From [Clostridium] polysaccharolyticum (GTDB lineage: Bacteria; Bacillota; Clostridia; Lachnospirales; Lachnospiraceae): DNA of 64,000 nucleotides. Location of the stretch: positions 1-64,000 of the forward strand of contig NZ_FOHN01000012.1 in assembly GCF_900111595.1 (NCBI RefSeq), read 5' to 3'. Of this stretch, positions 44,871-55,053 are shown piece by piece (position 1 is the stretch's first letter; each line of letters begins with the position of its first letter). A program made the translations under genes and the position numbers. The notes under the pieces were generated by a model, which saw nothing but the letters and a program-made list of their open reading frames with translations, was not told the origin of the DNA and made no database searches.

Positions 44871-45596
44871 TTACTTCACGACTTTTAAGCTATTTTTCTT
44901 TTCATGGCATTCACACCATTCACAGCAGTTTTTAATAAAACGATATGGAAGTCTTGTATATTTCACGAGCATTTCTTTTATATCCAGTTTGTTATTCATG
45001 CAATCAAGAAAAGCCCGTCTCTGCATGCCAAATGCATGGTTCAGCACTTCTTTTTCATATATCGCATATTCTCTGTAAAAATATTTCCGATCTAGCTTTT
45101 CAATATATTCTTCCGTAAAATCTTCATCTGAACAATTTTCTATTTCTGCAAAATACTGATGGTAAAATGTGTCTGTATTATATGAGCCTAATAAAAAAAG
45201 TGATATTAATTGAGGTACTGTTTTTAAGTGAATGCTAGGATTCGATAAAGAATACTCCTTAATAGCACTGTCAAATTCATCTAAGATTTTTCTCTGGAGA
45301 TATTGTGGAATTACACTAGCTATTTCATTGATTTTTTCAACAATCTTTAATGGATCTTCTTCCCCCATAAACTGATACGATCCAAAAGCAAGAAGACTTA
45401 AAGTAAATTGTTCATAAATATTTATATCATTTTGATATTTCCGGAATCCTCTAAACCGCAAAGATAATATTTTATAATCTTCGCTTGTAAGTTCTAAATC
45501 CCCAATGGTTCGGATAGTTCCTTTTCTCTTAGTAATTGCTTCTCTTAATTCATGCTCAATTTCTCTTAAAGAAAGTGTAGAATCTAACATATCCAT
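44871..45596 (-). CDS. protein of unknown function, helical with Cys-rich C-terminus
   Basis: A 241-residue soluble, mostly helical and charged protein with no membrane segment. It ends in a Cys/His cluster (N-C-C-E-W-C-E-C-H-E-K) that could bind a metal. I recognise no family. The ATG at 45596 has a strong AGGAGG site. It stands alone between the branched-chain operon promoter and the RNase P RNA gene; no terminator is obvious, and the T-box promoter starts within 20 bases of its end. Confidence 0.6.
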   Translation of the reverse strand: MDMLDSTLSLREIEHELREAITKRKGTIRTIGDLELTSEDYKILSLRFRGFRKYQNDINIYEQFTLSLLAFGSYQFMGEEDPLKIVEKINEIASVIPQYLQRKILDEFDSAIKEYSLSNPSIHLKTVPQLISLFLLGSYNTDTFYHQYFAEIENCSDEDFTEEYIEKLDRKYFYREYAIYEKEVLNHAFGMQRRAFLDCMNNKLDIKEMLVKYTRLPYRFIKNCCEWCECHEKKNSLKVVK

Positions 45597-45702
45597 ATGC
45601 CCTCCTTTGTTTACTAAACAAAAATCCTATTCTACCTATGTGTTTACATGTCCTTATAAAAGTATATATGAACAGAAAACTAAAAACATGAGATATAAAT
45701 TA

Positions 45703-45731
45703 TTTACATTTTCGCAATTTCGTGTTAGAAT
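45703..45731 (+). promoter_or_regulatory. promoter of rnpB
   Basis: TTTACA at 45703-45708 and TAGAAT at 45726-45731 with a 17-base spacer, placing the start near 45740, at the predicted 5' end of the RNA. Confidence 0.75.
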
Positions 45732-45741
45732 ATTTTACGTT

Positions 45742-46096
<355 letters not shown>

Positions 46097-46124
46097 GACA
46101 GCTAATGGCCTAATATACAAAACC

Positions 46125-46152
46125 AGAGTTTCAATTGTGAAACTCTTTTTTT
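46125..46152 (+). terminator. terminator of rnpB
   Basis: AGAGTTTCA at 46125-46133 and TGAAACTCT at 46138-46146 with a 4-base loop, followed by seven T. Confidence 0.9.
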
Positions 46153-46185
46153 GTGCCTGTTTTCCGTCCCTGATGTTTCACTCTT

Positions 46186-47850
46186 TTATACATTAAAAAT
46201 GCTTCCGCCTATAAACTCTCGTAGTATGGAATTATGTGGTACTTCTTCACTGCTTACTCCGATTACATAATCAAAGAATTTTAAGAGCCTTTTTGCTTCT
46301 ACATACTCTTTACAATCTTTTGGAATCCCAAACAAAATCGGCTCTGCATATGGTTTCAATACTGCCAGTTCATAAATCATTGCTGAGTTAAACATAACAT
46401 CTGCTTCTTCCTGAAACGGGAAGATATAGTTTTCCTCGCCATTGCGTACTGATTTCCACATAGCAATCGTCTCTTTTGCTAATGTTCCTCTTGTTCTAGC
46501 ATCTCGAATCATTCGCCTGAGCAGTCTTCCATCTGTTGTCTGAATCCGGTTATGTTCATCAATGTTTAACGATGTCAATGCACTGATGTAAATCTTATAT
46601 TTGCTCTCTCTTGGTAGTGAATAAGATAATTTGTCGTTTAGTCCATGAATCCCTTCTATTACAAGAATATCATCTGGACCTAACTGTTTATAGTTACCTT
46701 TGTATTCTCGTTTACCAGTTTTAAAGTTAAATGAAGGCAGCTCTACTCTTTCGCCATTTAACAGTGCAGTCATGTCTTTATTAAACTGCTCTACATCAAT
46801 GGCTTCCAAGCACTCAAAATTAAAGTTGCCTTCTTCATCTACAGGTGTCTTTTCCCGATCCACAAAATAATCATCTACCGCAATTGGATGGGGTTTCAAA
46901 CCAAATGTCCTAAGCTGAATGCTTAGACGGTGTGAAAATGTCGTTTTTCCCGAGGATGAAGGCCCCGCTATCATTACAAACTTTTTATCTTTTGATTTTG
47001 CAATACTGGCTGCAATATCTGCTATTTTCTTCTCCTGCATAGATTCCTGTACCAGAATCAAGTCACTCATCTGTCCCGCAGCTATCACATCGTTTAAAGC
47101 TCCTATTGTATCCACATCCATACTTTTTCCCCATTCATTCGACTCCTTAACAGTCTGAAAGAATTTCGGACGGTCTTTAAATTCCGGCAATGTTTCAGGA
47201 TTATTTCTGTGTGGGAGTAACATAATAAAGCCTTCATCATACAAAAACAACCGAAAATACTTCAAGCATCCCGTACTGTATGGCATGTAACCATAAAAAT
47301 AATCTTCAAAGCCATCTAAATTATAAACATTGGCTCTGGAAACCCTTCTATATCGGAACAGTTTCTGTTTGTCGTACATCTTATATTGTTCAAACAAACG
47401 GATCGCTTCATCTGTATCAATTGATTTTTTGTCAAAAAGCAGATCTTTCTCAACATATTCCTTCATTTTCTTCTCTATTCTCTGAAGCACTTCTTCCGTA
47501 AGTGCCAAAGAACCTTCAAAATCACAGTATACGCCTGAATCAATGGTATACTCTACGGAAACTTTTTTCACATTTTCCTTGCCCATTTCCTGATAAATGG
47601 CTTTTAACAGGACAAGGGTAAGACCTCTTGTATAAGTTTTATATCCAGCATCTTCTCCTATGGTCACAAAACGAACAACTGCATCGTTATGTAGCGTTTT
47701 TCTCAGTTCACTAAGCTTGTGGTTTACAAAAGCAAGCATAATCTGGTCATGGCATTCTTCTTGATAAACTCTGCTGATTTCCCAAAGAGAAATCCCCTCT
47801 GGATATTCTTTGGAAACTCCATCTATGGTAACATTTATAGTTTTTGACAT
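46186..47850 (-). CDS. TGS-like and uridine kinase-type nucleoside kinase
   Basis: A 554-residue protein: residues 1-65 resemble a TGS domain, 70-250 a threonyl-tRNA synthetase editing-like region (though without an obvious H-x-x-x-H zinc site), and 280-490 a P-loop phosphoribulokinase/uridine kinase domain with I-A-G-P-S-S-S-G-K-T-T-F near 295, D-D-Y-F-V-D and I-E-G-I-H-G-L. It likely phosphorylates a nucleoside; the exact substrate and the role of the N-terminal half are unknown. It is the last gene in the macromolecular-synthesis cluster, 13 bases after trmK. Confidence 0.87.
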   Translation of the reverse strand: MSKTINVTIDGVSKEYPEGISLWEISRVYQEECHDQIMLAFVNHKLSELRKTLHNDAVVRFVTIGEDAGYKTYTRGLTLVLLKAIYQEMGKENVKKVSVEYTIDSGVYCDFEGSLALTEEVLQRIEKKMKEYVEKDLLFDKKSIDTDEAIRLFEQYKMYDKQKLFRYRRVSRANVYNLDGFEDYFYGYMPYSTGCLKYFRLFLYDEGFIMLLPHRNNPETLPEFKDRPKFFQTVKESNEWGKSMDVDTIGALNDVIAAGQMSDLILVQESMQEKKIADIAASIAKSKDKKFVMIAGPSSSGKTTFSHRLSIQLRTFGLKPHPIAVDDYFVDREKTPVDEEGNFNFECLEAIDVEQFNKDMTALLNGERVELPSFNFKTGKREYKGNYKQLGPDDILVIEGIHGLNDKLSYSLPRESKYKIYISALTSLNIDEHNRIQTTDGRLLRRMIRDARTRGTLAKETIAMWKSVRNGEENYIFPFQEEADVMFNSAMIYELAVLKPYAEPILFGIPKDCKEYVEAKRLLKFFDYVIGVSSEEVPHNSILREFIGGSIFNV

Positions 47851-47863
47851 ATAACTCTACTCC

Positions 47864-48556
47864 TTATTTGAAATAATTCAGCCCCTCCTCAATTAATCTC
47901 TGCTGTTCTCTTAATTCACTAATCCGCTGCTCATTTTTTTCTCTGTACAGTTCAAGATTCTCTAAAATGGACTGGATTTTTTCAGATTCTTTCTGTAAAA
48001 ACTGATACAGAATATCATTTTTCTCATTTAAAAGATATCTTCCAAACGCATACTCAACTTCCTTGTATGGCTGTTTTTCCTCTCCTCGCTCTGCCACAGC
48101 AATCGTATAATATTTTCCATCCTCTATAAGCATGACTTCTTTCTTTATCTTCATGCCAATAGAATGAAGATATTTTCTTAATTCAGCCTTTTCTGTCTGT
48201 GGCTGAAGAATCAGTGTTTCTACGGATTCTAACGGTTCCTTGCCTTCTGATAATATTTTCTTTATCAGGGCACCACCCATGCCTGAGATAACAACAGTAT
48301 TAATTTCCCCTTTCTCAACGGCTTTTAATCCATCAGATAATCTGGTTTCTATCATCTTTTCCAAACCACTCGCCCTAATATTTTCTTTCGCCTTATCCAA
48401 AGGACCTGTTCGAACATCCATTGCGATAATATGTGTGGGCTTTTTATGTTCTGCCAAATAAATAGATGTATATGCGTGGTCGCAGCCTACATCGGCAATG
48501 GCTTTATTTTCTGGTACTTCGCTGGCTATGGCAAACAGCCTATCTGAAAGTTGCAT
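47864..48556 (-). CDS. trmK: tRNA (adenine(22)-N1)-methyltransferase
   Basis: A 230-residue SAM-dependent methyltransferase with M-Q-L-S-D-R-L near the start, motif I A-D-V-G-C-D-H-A-Y, S-G-M-G-G near 95 and L-Q-P-Q-T near 115, matching TrmK, which makes m1A22 in tRNA. The last 45 residues are a coiled coil (E-K-I-Q-S-I-L-E-N-L-E-L-Y), also typical. It lies 13 bases after rpoD and 13 before the kinase, so it is cotranscribed. Confidence 0.92.
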   Translation of the reverse strand: MQLSDRLFAIASEVPENKAIADVGCDHAYTSIYLAEHKKPTHIIAMDVRTGPLDKAKENIRASGLEKMIETRLSDGLKAVEKGEINTVVISGMGGALIKKILSEGKEPLESVETLILQPQTEKAELRKYLHSIGMKIKKEVMLIEDGKYYTIAVAERGEEKQPYKEVEYAFGRYLLNEKNDILYQFLQKESEKIQSILENLELYREKNEQRISELREQQRLIEEGLNYFK

Positions 48557-48569
48557 AAAAATCTCCTGA

Positions 48570-49682
48570 CTAGTCTAAATAATCTCTTAATTTCCGGCTA
48601 CGGCTTGGATGTCTTAATTTTCTCAATGCTTTTGCCTCAATTTGACGGATTCGTTCTCTGGTAACATTAAATTCCTTTCCTACTTCTTCTAATGTACGTG
48701 CTCTTCCATCATCTAATCCAAAACGGAGCCTTAATACTTTCTGCTCACGTTCTGTAAGTGTTCCTAACACATCTACTAACTGTTCCTTTAATAGTGTAAA
48801 TGCCGCTGCCTCTGCTGGTATTGGTACATTGTCATCCTGTATAAAATCTCCTAAGTGACTGTCTTCTTCTTCCCCAATCGGTGTTTCTAAAGAAACAGGT
48901 TCTTGGGAAATTTTCTGGATTTCACGCACTCTATCTACTGGAAGATTCATTTTTTCAGAAACTTCTTCAGGAGTTGGTTCCCTTCCTAACTCCTGAAGCA
49001 GCTGTCTTTGCACACGGATTAATTTATTAATGGTTTCCACCATATGCACTGGTATCCGGATGGTTCTTGCCTGATCGGCAATGGCTCTTGTAATGGCCTG
49101 CCGAATCCACCATGTTGCATAAGTACTAAACTTATATCCTTTACGGTAATCAAACTTTTCTACTGCTTTAATCAATCCAAGATTCCCTTCCTGAATCAAA
49201 TCCAAAAACAGCATGCCCCGGCCTACATATCTCTTGGCAATACTTACAACAAGACGAAGATTGGCTTCTGCCAATCGCTTTTTAGCCTCCTCATCTCCCT
49301 TTTCCATTCTTTGGGCTAAATTAATTTCTTCATCAGCACTAAGCAATGGAACCTTACCTATTTCTTTTAAATACATACGGACTGGATCTTCAATACTGAC
49401 TCCTTCTGGAACTGATAAATCAATATTTTCTAAGTCTTCTTCTTCCACGTCATCTAAGTCATCTAAATCCGGAATCATGTCTTCACCGTCATCCGTAATT
49501 CGCAATATATCTACACCATTATTCTCTAAATAAGAATAGATCTGCTCAATCATATCTGGACTTAATGCCATACTGGAAAAGTAATCATTTATTTCTTGAA
49601 ATTCCAGAATATTTTTTTTGCTTTTTGCAATATCCAAAAGTTCTTTTAACTTTTCAGAAAACTTCGCCATACTATCGTCCAT
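48570..49682 (-). CDS. rpoD: RNA polymerase primary sigma factor
   Basis: A 370-residue sigma-70/SigA. Region 1.1 (about 5-60), region 1.2 ([11 protein letters not shown]), region 2 with [10 protein letters not shown] and [10 protein letters not shown], region 3, and region 4.2 with [11 protein letters not shown]. It recognises TTGACA/TATAAT promoters such as those at 44822 and 45703. ATG 49682 has AGAGG 9 bases away; the upstream ATG at 49691 overlaps that site. Length is normal for Firmicutes. It lies 45 bases after dnaG. Confidence 0.96.
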   Translation of the reverse strand: MDDSMAKFSEKLKELLDIAKSKKNILEFQEINDYFSSMALSPDMIEQIYSYLENNGVDILRITDDGEDMIPDLDDLDDVEEEDLENIDLSVPEGVSIEDPVRMYLKEIGKVPLLSADEEINLAQRMEKGDEEAKKRLAEANLRLVVSIAKRYVGRGMLFLDLIQEGNLGLIKAVEKFDYRKGYKFSTYATWWIRQAITRAIADQARTIRIPVHMVETINKLIRVQRQLLQELGREPTPEEVSEKMNLPVDRVREIQKISQEPVSLETPIGEEEDSHLGDFIQDDNVPIPAEAAAFTLLKEQLVDVLGTLTEREQKVLRLRFGLDDGRARTLEEVGKEFNVTRERIRQIEAKALRKLRHPSRSRKLRDYLD

Positions 49683-49727
49683 ATTATTCATCCTCTTTCT
49701 TCCTCCACGTAGGTCTTATTCACTATA

Positions 49728-51506
49728 CTAACCATCCTGCAAAGAAATATGCAATTTTTGTAAATTTGTCTGCTCCTTTATGATTTTCTGAAGTTCTTCT
49801 ATGCTCGTTACCCTGCTGCTCTCATAATCCAAGCTAAACTTCTTTACTTTATGGATTGTATCATTGAATGCTTTTTCTTTTTCTGCATGATTAATTTCTC
49901 CCACTAGACCTGTATTAAAAAGTGCTGCAATTTCATTTTGCTCTTCTTTGCTTGAGAACTGATTCAAAATTGCAGCTGGTACCACTATACCATTTTCCCT
50001 AAACTGTTCGAATACTAACTGTGCTGTCTTATGATACATTTCATCTTTAAAATCGTCTGCTGTAATAATATCTTTGATTTTGTCGTAGATTTCCGGTTCT
50101 TCAATCAACCAAGTCAAAAGTATTTTCTGTGACTGTTTAATTCCATCCGCTTCCTTATGTGGCTTGGAACTCTCTCTATCTGCTTTTACTGCTGTATTGT
50201 ACTGATTCACATTGGATAAACTCGCCCCATAGCGGTTTACCATAGTTTTTAAATCTTCGTATGGGATATGATATTTGCGTGCCGTAGCCTCGATGTAATT
50301 GCTTCGTTCGATTTCATCCTCAAATGTGCAAAGTTTCTTTGCTGTTTCCTGAAAAAACTTTGTTTTCTGCTCGGGATCTTCAAAATTGAACTGACGCTCT
50401 AAAACATCTACCTCAAAAAGGAAACTGTTCATTGCCTGATCCATTCGTTTCTGGTATTCTTCTTTCCCAAGTGCCTTTATAAACTCATCAGGATCTTTGT
50501 GTGGCCGCATATTAACTACCTTAACGGACAAGCCTGCTTCTTTTAGAATAGGTATGGCACGAAGTGCCGCATTGGTTCCAGCCTGATCACTGTCATAGGT
50601 AATAAAAACCTCATCTGCATACCGCTTGATCAAACTCGCCTGCTGGGATGTAAATGCTGTCCCTAAGGATGCTACTGCATTTTGAAATCCCGCCTGATAA
50701 AGTGCAATGACATCCATGTAGCCTTCACACAGCAGAAATTTTCTTGTTCGTGCCTGTCTTGCAAAATTCAGCCCGAACAGATTGCGGCTTTTATCAAATA
50801 TGATTGTTTCTGGAGAATTCAGATATTTCGGCAGCCCATCACCCATTACTCTTCCACCAAAAGCAATTACTTTATTATGGACATCCAGAATTGGAAACAT
50901 TACCCGGTTCCAGAACTTGTCATGAACGCCTCTCTTTTCGTCATAAGTTAAAAGCCCTGACTTATTCAGCAATTCATCCTCATATCCTTTGCTCTTTAAA
51001 TACCGGTACAAATCATCACTATATATATTGGAATACCCAAGGCCGAACTGCTTCATAGTCTCGTCAGTCAGTTCTCGGTTTTTAAGATACTCGTATGCCT
51101 TTCTTCCCTGTTCTGTCTTCATCTGGTAATAATAATAATTGGCTGCTGCTTTATAAACTTCATATAGCCTGGACTTTAAATCATTTTCCCGCTTTATTTC
51201 CCCTGAATAATCTTCATCAGGCAAATCTATCCCTGATCTTTGTGCAAGATATTTAACCGATTCAGCAAACGAAAAATTCTCATATTCCATAATAAAGGTA
51301 AATACATTGCCTCCGGCACCACAGCCAAAGCAGTAATACATCTGTTTATTCCTGCTAACAGAGAAAGAAGGCGTCTTCTCGTTATGAAATGGGCACAATC
51401 CTACGTAGTTACTTCCACTTTTCTTTAATTTTACATAATTGGAAATAACATCAACAATATCATTTCGTTCTCTTACTTCTTCAATGACTTCATCTGGATA
51501 AAACAT
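49728..51506 (-). CDS. dnaG: DNA primase
   Basis: A 592-residue primase making RNA primers at the replication fork. CHC2 zinc finger C-P-F-H near 39 and C-F-G-C-G near 60; catalytic Toprim domain with F-L-L-C-E-G-Y-M-D-V and D-S-D-Q-A-G; a C-terminal helicase-interaction domain. It sits between dgt and rpoD, the common clostridial order. Start at 51506 has AAGGAGG. Confidence 0.95.
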   Translation of the reverse strand: MFYPDEVIEEVRERNDIVDVISNYVKLKKSGSNYVGLCPFHNEKTPSFSVSRNKQMYYCFGCGAGGNVFTFIMEYENFSFAESVKYLAQRSGIDLPDEDYSGEIKRENDLKSRLYEVYKAAANYYYYQMKTEQGRKAYEYLKNRELTDETMKQFGLGYSNIYSDDLYRYLKSKGYEDELLNKSGLLTYDEKRGVHDKFWNRVMFPILDVHNKVIAFGGRVMGDGLPKYLNSPETIIFDKSRNLFGLNFARQARTRKFLLCEGYMDVIALYQAGFQNAVASLGTAFTSQQASLIKRYADEVFITYDSDQAGTNAALRAIPILKEAGLSVKVVNMRPHKDPDEFIKALGKEEYQKRMDQAMNSFLFEVDVLERQFNFEDPEQKTKFFQETAKKLCTFEDEIERSNYIEATARKYHIPYEDLKTMVNRYGASLSNVNQYNTAVKADRESSKPHKEADGIKQSQKILLTWLIEEPEIYDKIKDIITADDFKDEMYHKTAQLVFEQFRENGIVVPAAILNQFSSKEEQNEIAALFNTGLVGEINHAEKEKAFNDTIHKVKKFSLDYESSRVTSIEELQKIIKEQTNLQKLHISLQDG

Positions 51507-51619
51507 TGTGCCTCCTTCTTTACTATATCCTTGCTAATAAATTAAAATCTCCCTTAATTTATTACATTCGACACCTGTGTCTATTTTCCTTTTTTCTTTT
51601 AAAAGAAATTCATATTTTT

Positions 51620-52648
51620 TCAAAAAATATTCCATACACTTGGAATCATAATATCTTTATATTTACTGATGGAATACCTGTCAGTCATCCCACCGATGTA
51701 ATCGCAGACTGCCCGTTCCTTTGACCATTTTCCTTCTGCAATAAACATCTGGTATTCAGCCGGCATCTGCTGTGGATATTTACAATAGTATTCGTAAAGC
51801 TGTTCCAAAAGATGCTCTGCCTTTTTTTCCTGGCCCTTTGCCTTCGGATTGGTATACACATGTGTGAACATAAATTTTCTCAGTTCCATTATAGCATTGC
51901 TCACGATGTCTGACATAACGATATCATCTTTTCCTTCGCTATTGCGTACTACGTCATGAATTAAAACGTCTAGTCTTTTTCTTGTAGAATCACCTAAAAT
52001 TTCTATAAGATCTTTAGGCAATTCTTCTTCAGATATAATTTTCCCACGAATGGAATCATCAATATCACTGTTTACATATGCTATTTTGTCTGATATTCTT
52101 ACAATTTTGCCTTCTAACGTAGATGGCGTCCCTTTTGTCTGATGGTTCAGGATGCCATCACGTACCTCTCTGGTCAAGTTTAGTCCTTCTCCATTTTTCT
52201 CAATAACCTCTACAACCCGAAGGCTTTGTCTGGCATGATCAAATCCTTCGGGACAAATTCCATTTAATGCACGTTCGCCTGCATGGCCAAAAGGGGTATG
52301 CCCTAAGTCATGGCCAAGTGCAATTGCTTCTGCCAAGTCTTCATTTAATCGGAGTGCACGCGCAATTGTCCTAGCTGTCTGTGCGACTTCAAGTGTGTGG
52401 GTAAGTCTGGTTCGATAATGATCTCCTTCAGGTGCAAGATAAACTTGTGTCTTATGTTTTAATCTTCGGAATGCCTTGCAGTGTAAAATCCTGTCACGGT
52501 CTCTTTGGTAACTTGGTCTAATATCGCAAGGTTCTTCATAGACATCTCTTCCCAAAGACTCATCACTAAAGGATGCATAAGGGCTAAGGCTCTCATGTTC
52601 CCAGCGTTCTTGACGCTGCCTAAGATTCAAAATCAAATGATTCTCCAT
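51620..52648 (-). CDS. dgt: deoxyguanosinetriphosphate triphosphohydrolase-like protein
   Basis: A 342-residue HD hydrolase with R-D-R-I-L-H-C-K-A-F-R-R-L-K-H-K-T-Q-V, Y-R-T-R-L-T-H-T-L-E-V, and the metal motif G-H-D-L-G-H-T-P-F-G-H. It cleaves dNTPs to nucleoside and tripolyphosphate; the true preferred dNTP varies in the family. The C-terminus ends shortly after Y-K-D-I-M-I-P-S. It is upstream of dnaG, with a gap of 113 bases. Confidence 0.9.
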   Translation of the reverse strand: MENHLILNLRQRQERWEHESLSPYASFSDESLGRDVYEEPCDIRPSYQRDRDRILHCKAFRRLKHKTQVYLAPEGDHYRTRLTHTLEVAQTARTIARALRLNEDLAEAIALGHDLGHTPFGHAGERALNGICPEGFDHARQSLRVVEVIEKNGEGLNLTREVRDGILNHQTKGTPSTLEGKIVRISDKIAYVNSDIDDSIRGKIISEEELPKDLIEILGDSTRKRLDVLIHDVVRNSEGKDDIVMSDIVSNAIMELRKFMFTHVYTNPKAKGQEKKAEHLLEQLYEYYCKYPQQMPAEYQMFIAEGKWSKERAVCDYIGGMTDRYSISKYKDIMIPSVWNIF

Positions 52649-52699
52649 ATTCTCTCCACCTTTCTCCTGGATTTCTAGCCAAACGTATCCCTTGTCCTG

Positions 52700-54751
52700 C
52701 TACAATCTAACTGCAATCTGATAAAATAAGGTTGTAACAGTCCAAGCAACGATTAATTGAAATGCAATCACAAATGCAGTCCATTTGCGAGACTGAAGTT
52801 CCCTTCTTATAGTTGCCAAACTTGCTATACAAGGTGTATACAATAGGCAAAACAGCATCATAGCATATGCATTTACCTGGGTGAATCCCTGTGCTGCAAG
52901 AGAAGCCTGAAGCTTGGCAATGCCTTGTGGCGAGTTAATATTAGCAACATGAAACAGCACACAGAAACTCGAAACTACAACTTCTTTTGCACTTAATCCA
53001 GATAACAAAGACAATCCCACCTGCCACATGCCAAGTCCCGCTGGCTTAAGAACAGGAACAAGAATTACTCCGAGGGCTGCACCAAAACTTGTAGAAATAT
53101 CCGTAGTTAATCCATCCTGATTAAAGTTAAGGAAAATCCAGACAATAATGGATGCTACGAAAATTGTAGTCCCTGCCTTTGTTAAATAATCCTTCACCTT
53201 ATCCCACACATAAATGATAATACTTCTTCCATTTGGTGTCTTGAAATCAGGCAGTTCAATCAGAAGCGGATTTATGCTTTTCTGTTTTCCAAATACCTTT
53301 ATCATTAAGGCAATGCCAATAGCTACTAAGAGGCCAATTACGTACATAGAATATGCGGCTAGCATAGCATACTTTCCAAAAAACATTTGTGAAAACAAAA
53401 CGTAAATCGGAAGCCTTGCACTACAGGACATAAATGGTGTTACCAGTATTGTCCTGAAACGGTCTCTTTTATCTTCCAATGCCCGGGATGCCATAATTGC
53501 CGGCACAGTACATCCAAAACCTAATAGCATAGGAATAAAAGCTCTTCCTGAAAGTCCCAGCTTTCCCATAATTCCATCCATAACATAAGCTACCCGTGCC
53601 ATGTATCCGCTATCTTCCAGGAATGCTAATGCTAAAAACAAAATAAAAATGTTTGGAAGAAAGGTTAAAATTCCCCCAACTCCAGCTATAATTCCATCCA
53701 CTACTAAAGATATCACAACATCCGATGCATGTATGGCTAAAAGCCCATCTGTTACTCCACTTGACAGCGTATCTATGGCCCATTCAAATCCACCTTTTAG
53801 ATAATCGCCTACTGCAAAGGTAACAAAAAATACTGCAGCCATTATAGCTAAAAAAATCGGAATACCCAAATACTGATTAGTCAGTAACCTGTCTGCTTTA
53901 TCTGTTGCAGCAACTTTCTCTGCCTTATTTACTACAACTTCTTCTATAATTTCTTCAATAAAATCATATTTCTGATTGGTAATTTCCGTCTCATAACTTT
54001 TATCAATAATTCCCTGTGTGTCTAACGGATACCGTTTCATCACTTCCGTATCCTGCTCCAGAAGTTTTATTGCCACCCATCGCTTATTTGGAATTTCCTT
54101 ATATTTCTGGCTTAAAAGAATTGTAAGACTATCAATCTTAGATTCAATTACATCATCATAAACAATTGCATGCTGCTCATGACGAATATCAGAACGATAT
54201 GTTCCACTTTTACTCATATGCTTATGATGATGCTCCAAAGCACATTGTTTTGTTTTTGATTTATGATGTGCCACCGTATGCATCAGAATATCCAAGCCAG
54301 TCCTTTTCCTTGCTGATACAGGTATTACTGGAATTCCTAACATTTCTGGAAGCCTGTGAAGATCAATTTCCATCCCTCTCTCTGCTACAATATCCATCAT
54401 ATTTAAAGCAAGCACTACTGGTTTACCAATCTCAATTAACTGTAATGTCAGGTACAGATTTCTCTCTAGTGCTGATGCATCTGCAACATCCACAATCACA
54501 TCTACATCATTCCCAATTATATATTCTCGTGAAAGTTTTTCTTCCATAGTATAGGAAGTCAAACTATATATACCAGGCAAATCAACTAATTTAAATCTAT
54601 GGTCATGATACTTCATGGCACCTTCTTTTTTCTCTACCGTAACACCAGGCCAATTGGCAACTTTCAGTTTTGCTCCTGTATAGGCATTAAACAAAGTTGT
54701 CTTTCCACAGTTAGGGTTTCCTATAAAACCTACATTTAACTCTTCACCCAT
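52700..54751 (-). CDS. feoB: ferrous iron transport GTPase/permease
   Basis: A 683-residue FeoB: N-terminal G domain with G-N-P-N-C-G-K-T and D-L-P-G-I-Y-S-L, a short His-rich insertion (H-H-K-H-M near residue 170), a GDI helical part, then two Gate domains and a membrane core with about nine helices (G-F-G-C-T-V-P-A-I and S-A-K-E-V motifs). It imports Fe2+. ATG 54751 overlaps the feoA stop by one base; the open frame upstream to 54961 lies within feoA and is not used. Confidence 0.93.
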   Translation of the reverse strand: MGEELNVGFIGNPNCGKTTLFNAYTGAKLKVANWPGVTVEKKEGAMKYHDHRFKLVDLPGIYSLTSYTMEEKLSREYIIGNDVDVIVDVADASALERNLYLTLQLIEIGKPVVLALNMMDIVAERGMEIDLHRLPEMLGIPVIPVSARKRTGLDILMHTVAHHKSKTKQCALEHHHKHMSKSGTYRSDIRHEQHAIVYDDVIESKIDSLTILLSQKYKEIPNKRWVAIKLLEQDTEVMKRYPLDTQGIIDKSYETEITNQKYDFIEEIIEEVVVNKAEKVAATDKADRLLTNQYLGIPIFLAIMAAVFFVTFAVGDYLKGGFEWAIDTLSSGVTDGLLAIHASDVVISLVVDGIIAGVGGILTFLPNIFILFLALAFLEDSGYMARVAYVMDGIMGKLGLSGRAFIPMLLGFGCTVPAIMASRALEDKRDRFRTILVTPFMSCSARLPIYVLFSQMFFGKYAMLAAYSMYVIGLLVAIGIALMIKVFGKQKSINPLLIELPDFKTPNGRSIIIYVWDKVKDYLTKAGTTIFVASIIVWIFLNFNQDGLTTDISTSFGAALGVILVPVLKPAGLGMWQVGLSLLSGLSAKEVVVSSFCVLFHVANINSPQGIAKLQASLAAQGFTQVNAYAMMLFCLLYTPCIASLATIRRELQSRKWTAFVIAFQLIVAWTVTTLFYQIAVRL

Positions 54752-54975
54752 TATTCTGACTCCTTTACTTCTAGTGCCTGTGCAATTTCTTTCCCAATTG
54801 CGAGTCTGGAACCTCTCACAAAGAAAATAACACTGCCACTTTTTTTTCGATTTAAAACCGTAATCTTTGTCCCTTTCGTTACCCCAAGTGCTTGCAAGCG
54901 ACGATTGGTTTCTAGTCCAAGTGACATTTTTTGCACGATATAACTGGTATCTTTTCTGCATTCTGCTAATTGCAC
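54751..54975 (-). CDS. feoA: ferrous iron transport protein A
   Basis: A 74-residue SH3-like protein with M-Q-L-A-E-C start, L-G-L-E-T-N-R-R-L-Q-A-L-G-V, K-I-T-V-L-N-R and V-R-G-S-R-L-A-I-G. FeoA binds the FeoB G domain and regulates it. It starts the feoAB operon, just downstream of the palindrome at 55009-55037. Confidence 0.87.
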   Translation of the reverse strand: MQLAECRKDTSYIVQKMSLGLETNRRLQALGVTKGTKITVLNRKKSGSVIFFVRGSRLAIGKEIAQALEVKESE

Positions 54976-55008
54976 GTTTCTTTCCTTCTTTCTTGCTTAC
55001 TATTCTAA

Positions 55009-55037
55009 ATAATAATGATACTACTTCTCATTATTAT
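55009..55037 (-). promoter_or_regulatory. palindromic operator candidate of feoAB (iron regulator)
   Basis: ATAATAATGA at 55009-55018 and its exact reverse complement at 55028-55037 with a 9-base spacer, about 33 bases upstream of feoA. A TAGAAT (minus, about 55002-55007) can serve as -10, so the palindrome would cover the -35 to -10 space. The AATGA-type half-sites resemble degenerate Fur sites, but a DtxR-type regulator is also possible. Confidence 0.5.
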
Positions 55038-55053
55038 TCATATTCATTATATC

